28,330 nt of DNA, from positions 1-28,330 of the forward strand of contig CAYNOQ010000031.1 in assembly GCA_964398855.1 (NCBI GenBank), given 5' to 3'. The notes under the pieces were generated by a model. The model saw only the letters and a list, made by a program, of their open reading frames with translations. It ran no database searches and was not told where the DNA came from. Position numbers and translations under genes: made by a program. This stretch comes from Mariniphaga sp964398855. GTDB taxonomy: Bacteria; Bacteroidota; Bacteroidia; Bacteroidales; Prolixibacteraceae. Of the stretch, positions 24,837 through 28,330 are shown one piece after another (positions within the stretch are counted from its first letter, which is position 1; each line of letters begins with the position of its first letter).

Positions 24837-26204
24837 GTGAAATTTAAAACATCTGTTAAAAATCATATAACCGCATGGACGCTGGTGCTTTTAGCCTTGA
24901 CGTTTTCATGCACCGACCCCAATGACATGGGAATGGAACTGCTTCCCTCAACCGATTTGATTGAAGTTAAAAACGTGGTGGATAAAAGCAGTATCTCTGC
25001 GTTCACTTTCACCGACGGTCCAATCCGGACAGACCAGGCAAGCAAAAACCTGCTGGGAAGCTTTTATGATCCGATGTTTGGAAAAACAACCATCAACTTT
25101 GCAGCACAATTCAGATTACAGGGCTACCCGGGATTCGGCACCAATCCGGTTGTTGACTCGGTTAAGCTTTTTATGAGCTATAAAAAAATCTACGGAGACA
25201 CGCTGACGCCTCAAAAGTTCAGGGTTTACGAATTGACAAAATCAATTTACGCAGACTCCACCAACGCAAAGGGGGAATCGGTTAACTACCCATATTATCA
25301 GGATATTGACTTAAAATCAATGGCATCATCCCAGCTCTTGGGCGAAATTGAGCACACGCCGAAACTGAGGCTGAACCCGAATACAAATGACACGCTGTTT
25401 CAGTCGATTGTCATACCATTAGATATTTCACTCGGAGAAAAGTTTGCCAATGCAGATTCTCTGCAAATGGTAAACAACGAAGTTTTTTTGGAATTTTTCA
25501 AAGGATTGTATATTGAAGCCGAAGAGCAATCTGCACCTGGCGGGGCATTGCTCACACAGGAAGCTGTTTTCAGCAGCAGATCGCCCGGTTCTGCATTAGC
25601 AATTTACTACAATAATGATGAAAACAAGGCAAAGGAAAAGCCGGATACCATGTATCACGCCTTTGCAATTACCTCATTCAGTGCCAGGCTCAACTCCATT
25701 GAGCACGATTACAGCGTTGCGCCGTTTTATGATAATCTTAATCAGGAAACCATGGAAGATACGCTGATTTATGTGCAGGCAACCGGCGGATTAAAATCAA
25801 AGATATTCATTGACGGGCTCTCCTCGTGGAAGGATTCGTCTAATATAGTCATCAACAAGGCTGAACTGATTTTCCAGTTGGATACCATCGCTTCCGATTT
25901 CCGTAAATACAATCCTCCGGCACAGCTTATACTGACTGCCATTGACAAATCGGGCAAGGATTTTCTGCCTAAAGACTATTTCTTCAGCTCAACATATTAC
26001 GGCGGTTATCTGCGTTCCGACTACACCTATCGTTTCAATATTGCCCAACACCTGCAGGAAATTATTGAAGTGGAATCATTTGAGAACCTCGGCTTCTATC
26101 TTTCACCATTGGTGAAAAGCAGCGAAGCCAACAGGGTTGCACTGAAAGGGAGCAAAAGCCGCGCGGGAATCAAGTTAGTGGTAACCTACTCCAGGTTCAA
26201 CTAA
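24837..26204 (+). CDS. DUF4270 family lipoprotein
   Basis: A 455-residue exported protein of unknown function. I chose GTG 24837, which gives a basic start, a hydrophobic core (AWTLVLLALTF) and the lipid-anchor Cys in LTFSC; the frame is open to a TTG at 24786, but that adds a poor N-terminus. The mature part opens with DPNDMGMELLPSTDLIEV, the characteristic beginning of DUF4270, and is beta-rich, with the strand-like LLGSFYDPMFGKTTINFAAQ and a C-terminal SKSRAGIKLVVTYSRF. The family is common in Bacteroidota, often next to a glycogen-synthase-like gene as here. A surface or adhesion-like role is conceivable but unproven. Confidence 0.88.
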   Translation: MKFKTSVKNHITAWTLVLLALTFSCTDPNDMGMELLPSTDLIEVKNVVDKSSISAFTFTDGPIRTDQASKNLLGSFYDPMFGKTTINFAAQFRLQGYPGFGTNPVVDSVKLFMSYKKIYGDTLTPQKFRVYELTKSIYADSTNAKGESVNYPYYQDIDLKSMASSQLLGEIEHTPKLRLNPNTNDTLFQSIVIPLDISLGEKFANADSLQMVNNEVFLEFFKGLYIEAEEQSAPGGALLTQEAVFSSRSPGSALAIYYNNDENKAKEKPDTMYHAFAITSFSARLNSIEHDYSVAPFYDNLNQETMEDTLIYVQATGGLKSKIFIDGLSSWKDSSNIVINKAELIFQLDTIASDFRKYNPPAQLILTAIDKSGKDFLPKDYFFSSTYYGGYLRSDYTYRFNIAQHLQEIIEVESFENLGFYLSPLVKSSEANRVALKGSKSRAGIKLVVTYSRFN

Positions 26205-26252
26205 TGATGACTGCCTTGTTCATTAACACTCAAAACACACGCTCTTTTTGAT

Positions 26253-27254
26253 ATGAAAATCGGAAACCTTACATTGGAAGGAACACCCCTTTTTCTTGCA
26301 CCAATGGAAGATGTCACCTACAAATCTTTCCGCTGGATGTGCAAGAAATACGGTGCAGATGTGATGTACACCGAGTTTGTTTCGTCGGAAGCGCTCGTGC
26401 GCGATGTAAAAAAGACAAAACAGAAGATGGAACTGTTCGATTTCGACCGTCCGGTAGCCATCCAGCTCTACGGGCATAACCTCAATTCCATGGTAAATGC
26501 CGCAAAAATCATTGAAGAATTTCAACCCGATTTTATCGATATAAACTTCGGCTGTCCGGTGAAAAAAATCGTCAGGCATGGCGCCGGAGCCGGTATGTTG
26601 CGAAACCTGCCGCTGATGCAGGAAATCACTTCCGAAATTGTGAAAGCGGTAAAACTGCCCGTAACCGCAAAAACACGTTTAGGCTGGGATGAGAACAACA
26701 AGCCCATTATGGAAGCTGCGCTGAGACTTCAGGATGCGGGTGTTGCCGCATTGGCAATACACGGTCGCACGCGGGAGCAGATGTCGGTAGGCGATGCCGA
26801 CTGGGCAAAAATTGCCGAAGTGAAAAACAATCCGCTGATTAAAATTCCAATTATCGGAAACGGAGATGTAACCGGTGGCGAAAAAGCAAAAAGATTGTTA
26901 GAGCAATCCGGCGTTGATGCGCTGATGATCGGGCGGGGAGCCATCGGCAAACCCTGGATTTTCAAAGAGATAAAACACTTTATGAGCACAGGTGAAACCC
27001 TGCCGCCGCCAACAATAGATGAAGTTGTTGAAAATGTCAGGGAGCAGCTGCAACTCAATCTCGACTGGAAAGATAATGAACGCGCAGCCATTCTGATGAT
27101 GCGCCGCCATCTTGCCAAATATTTCCCCGGAATACCCAACTTCCGCGAAATCAGAATCAGGCTTCTGCGCGCGGAAACATACAGCGATGTAACCACAATT
27201 TTAGATGAAATTGTTGAGAATTACGGTCATCTGAGACCCGATTATTCCGAATAA
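26253..27254 (+). CDS. dusB: tRNA-dihydrouridine synthase
   Basis: A 333-residue flavoenzyme that reduces selected uridines in the tRNA D-loop to dihydrouridine using NADPH and FMN. The start MKIGNLTLEGTPLFLAPMED is the family N-terminus with the FMN-binding APM. The catalytic Cys101 lies in DINFGCPVKKIVRHGAG. VTAKTRLGWD, IHGRTREQMSVGDADW and IIGNGDVTGG supply substrate and FMN phosphate contacts, GADALMIGRGAIGKPW-type sequence ends the TIM barrel, and a helical C-terminal domain binds tRNA. Motifs and length fit the DusB branch best. It lies 48 bases after the DUF4270 gene with no visible terminator. Confidence 0.95.
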   Translation: MKIGNLTLEGTPLFLAPMEDVTYKSFRWMCKKYGADVMYTEFVSSEALVRDVKKTKQKMELFDFDRPVAIQLYGHNLNSMVNAAKIIEEFQPDFIDINFGCPVKKIVRHGAGAGMLRNLPLMQEITSEIVKAVKLPVTAKTRLGWDENNKPIMEAALRLQDAGVAALAIHGRTREQMSVGDADWAKIAEVKNNPLIKIPIIGNGDVTGGEKAKRLLEQSGVDALMIGRGAIGKPWIFKEIKHFMSTGETLPPPTIDEVVENVREQLQLNLDWKDNERAAILMMRRHLAKYFPGIPNFREIRIRLLRAETYSDVTTILDEIVENYGHLRPDYSE

Positions 27255-27315
27255 ATTCAACTGGCACCATTGTTGTTTTCTCTGCCCTATCCATTAACAT
27301 TTAAATTTTATAACC

Positions 27316-27900
27316 ATGAAAAGCTTTGCAAGAATCATTTTACCGGCAGTTATTGCACTCATCACATCATGTACCCTGACTCCCGGTCCTCCCGGAAAAG
27401 ACGGCTTTGACGGCAAAGATGGAAAGGATGGCAAAGACGGCGACTCTTTATTGGGTTCAGTTTTTGAAATTGAAGGCGACTTTACAGCGGATAACAGCTA
27501 TTCACTCTATTTTGCTTTCCCGTCAGATTTCATAGTTTATGACTCAGATATTGTTCTGGTTTATCTTCTGTGGGATGTGGCTGAAGCAAACGACGGCAGT
27601 TCGCTTGATGTCTGGCGGCTGCTTCCGCAAACCATTGTTATCGGCGATGAAGGCATTCTCCAGTACAACTACGACTACACAGTCGGCGATGTTCAGGTTT
27701 TCCTTGAAGGCACCATTGACTTTGACACGCTCCTTCCGGCAGAAGCAGAAAATCAGGTTTTTCGCATAGCTGTGTTGCCCGCAGCGTATGCAAAAAACAA
27801 AAATCTGGACATTCACGATTTCAATATGGTGATGAAACAGTGCAACAGCAACATTTTACAAGGGCTTCCTCTTCGTCAAACTGAGTTTATTGAAAAATAA
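27316..27900 (+). CDS. Small lipoprotein with a collagen-like Gly-X-Y tract
   Basis: A 194-residue protein of no family I recognise beyond its layout. The signal peptide ends LITSC with Cys19 as the lipid anchor. Residues 24-44 are seven Gly-X-Y triplets (GPPGKDGFDGKDGKDGKDG is the core), rich in Lys-Asp pairs that favour triple helices. A globular part follows, with strands such as YSLYFAFPSDFIVYDSD and IVLVYLLWDV and a C-terminal FRIAVLPAAYAK. Such lipoproteins probably trimerise at the cell surface or in the periplasm. It ends 1 base before a probable terminator hairpin, so it is the last gene of its transcript. Confidence 0.82.
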   Translation: MKSFARIILPAVIALITSCTLTPGPPGKDGFDGKDGKDGKDGDSLLGSVFEIEGDFTADNSYSLYFAFPSDFIVYDSDIVLVYLLWDVAEANDGSSLDVWRLLPQTIVIGDEGILQYNYDYTVGDVQVFLEGTIDFDTLLPAEAENQVFRIAVLPAAYAKNKNLDIHDFNMVMKQCNSNILQGLPLRQTEFIEK

Positions 27901-27924
27901 GGGCAGTTTGTCCCGATTTTTTTT
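27901..27924 (+). terminator. Probable intrinsic terminator after the collagen-like lipoprotein gene
   Basis: GGGCA and TGTCCC (27901-27914) form a short imperfect stem with a bulge, followed by a run of eight T residues at 27917-27924. The stem is weak, but the position directly after the stop codon and the T-run support it. Confidence 0.55.
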
Positions 27925-27930
27925 AAATAT

Positions 27931-27962
27931 TTTGTGATAACAAAAAATTAGCAATATATTTG
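27931..27962 (+). promoter_or_regulatory. Bacteroidota promoter for the tRNA genes
   Basis: TTTG at 27931-27934 and TATATTTG at 27955-27962 are 20 bases apart, an exact match to the phylum's housekeeping promoter pattern. A start near 27969 would leave about 80 bases before the tRNA-Gly gene, to be removed by RNase P. Confidence 0.75.
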
Positions 27963-28049
27963 CAGCGCTTGAAAGGCAGCGTTCATTTTAAACCCTGGTG
28001 AAATTATCTCAGACTGATGATTCCGACAGGAAAATAGAAATTAATTATT

Positions 28050-28122
<73 letters not shown>

Positions 28123-28152
28123 CAAAAGGAGAGGAACGGAATACAAAAACAT

Positions 28153-28196
28153 CTCCCGGCAATTTTCCGGGAGTTTCCGATTTTCGCTCTTTTTTT
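28153..28196 (+). terminator. Hairpin between the two tRNA genes, possible terminator
   Basis: CTCCCGG (28153-28159) and CCGGGAG (28167-28173) pair perfectly around a 7-base loop. A T-rich stretch follows and ends in seven T residues at 28190-28196. The first T-run after the stem is only three bases long, so termination may be partial, and tRNA-Leu may be read through or have its own promoter, which I cannot see. Confidence 0.6.
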
Positions 28197-28206
28197 GTTT
28201 AAGGAT

Positions 28207-28291
28207 GCCCGGGTGGTGGAATGGTAGACACGTTGGACTTAAAATCCAATGGCCCTTTAAGGCCGTGGGGGTTCAAGTCCCCCTCCGGGTA
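28207..28291 (+). tRNA. tRNA-Leu (anticodon TAA)
   Basis: An 85-base class II tRNA. The acceptor GCCCGGG pairs with TCCGGGT, with a G-T pair at each end as in E. coli tRNA-Leu at position 1. The anticodon stem TTGGA/TCCAA encloses CTTAAAA with TAA at 28240-28242. A long variable arm (TGGCCCTTTAAGGCC) and the T-arm GGTTCAAGTCC follow. CCA is not encoded. A small hairpin CCGAA-AGGC-TTCGG follows at 28292-28305, without a T-run. Confidence 0.97.
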
Positions 28292-28330
28292 CCGAAAGGC
28301 TTCGGTTAATATCTGATAAACAGATGAATC

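Noticed and set aside
28292..28305. Hairpin after tRNA-Leu as an intrinsic terminator
   Set aside because: Five-pair stem with no T-run within the remaining window; it may only be part of the trailer.

Overview
The window comes from a Bacteroidota (Bacteroidetes) chromosome, most likely a Bacteroidales/Marinilabiliales-type organism. Supporting signs are promoters of the TTTG-N20-TAnnTTTG type (best seen before the tRNA-Gly gene and before the glycogen-synthase-like gene), lipoproteins with short lipoboxes, and families typical of the phylum (DUF4270, DUF3472, DUF6249). The order panD-panC / glycogen-synthase-like / DUF4270 lipoprotein also fits this group as I remember it.

Left part (1-6794): the 3' end of galM (aldose 1-epimerase); a spacer with a two-copy direct repeat of about 98 bp; a three-gene unit (DUF6249-like membrane protein, ECF sigma factor, small two-helix membrane protein); a DUF5077/DUF3472-like lipoprotein on the minus strand; a cyclophilin-type peptidyl-prolyl isomerase lipoprotein; a HAD phosphatase on the minus strand; and pheS. 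Between the HAD gene and pheS lies a probable small independent transcript ending in a strong intrinsic terminator, directly before pheS's own promoter.

Central part (7115-22550): seven tightly packed plus-strand genes that look like one operon and form the most unusual content of the window. In order they are an ABC ATPase; an ABC-2 permease fused to a large periplasmic part (an M1-aminopeptidase-like region with no zinc motif, then a golvesin/Xly-CBD-like domain); a TolC-type outer membrane channel; a lipoprotein adaptor of the RND/HlyD class; a normal RND permease; a 1572-residue protein joining a complete RND permease, six extra transmembrane segments and a complete ABC ATPase domain; and a small ABC-2-type permease. 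The two ATPase domains are close paralogues. I infer one envelope-spanning export machine combining proton-driven (RND) and ATP-driven (ABC) parts around one adaptor and one outer membrane channel. The substrate is unknown.

Right part (22551-28330): panD and panC (pantothenate synthesis) on the minus strand; a short protein resembling only the N-terminal half of glycogen synthase; a DUF4270 lipoprotein; dusB (tRNA dihydrouridine synthase); a small lipoprotein with a collagen-like Gly-X-Y tract; then tRNA-Gly(GCC) and tRNA-Leu(TAA). I see no transposase, integrase, CRISPR array or rRNA in the window.
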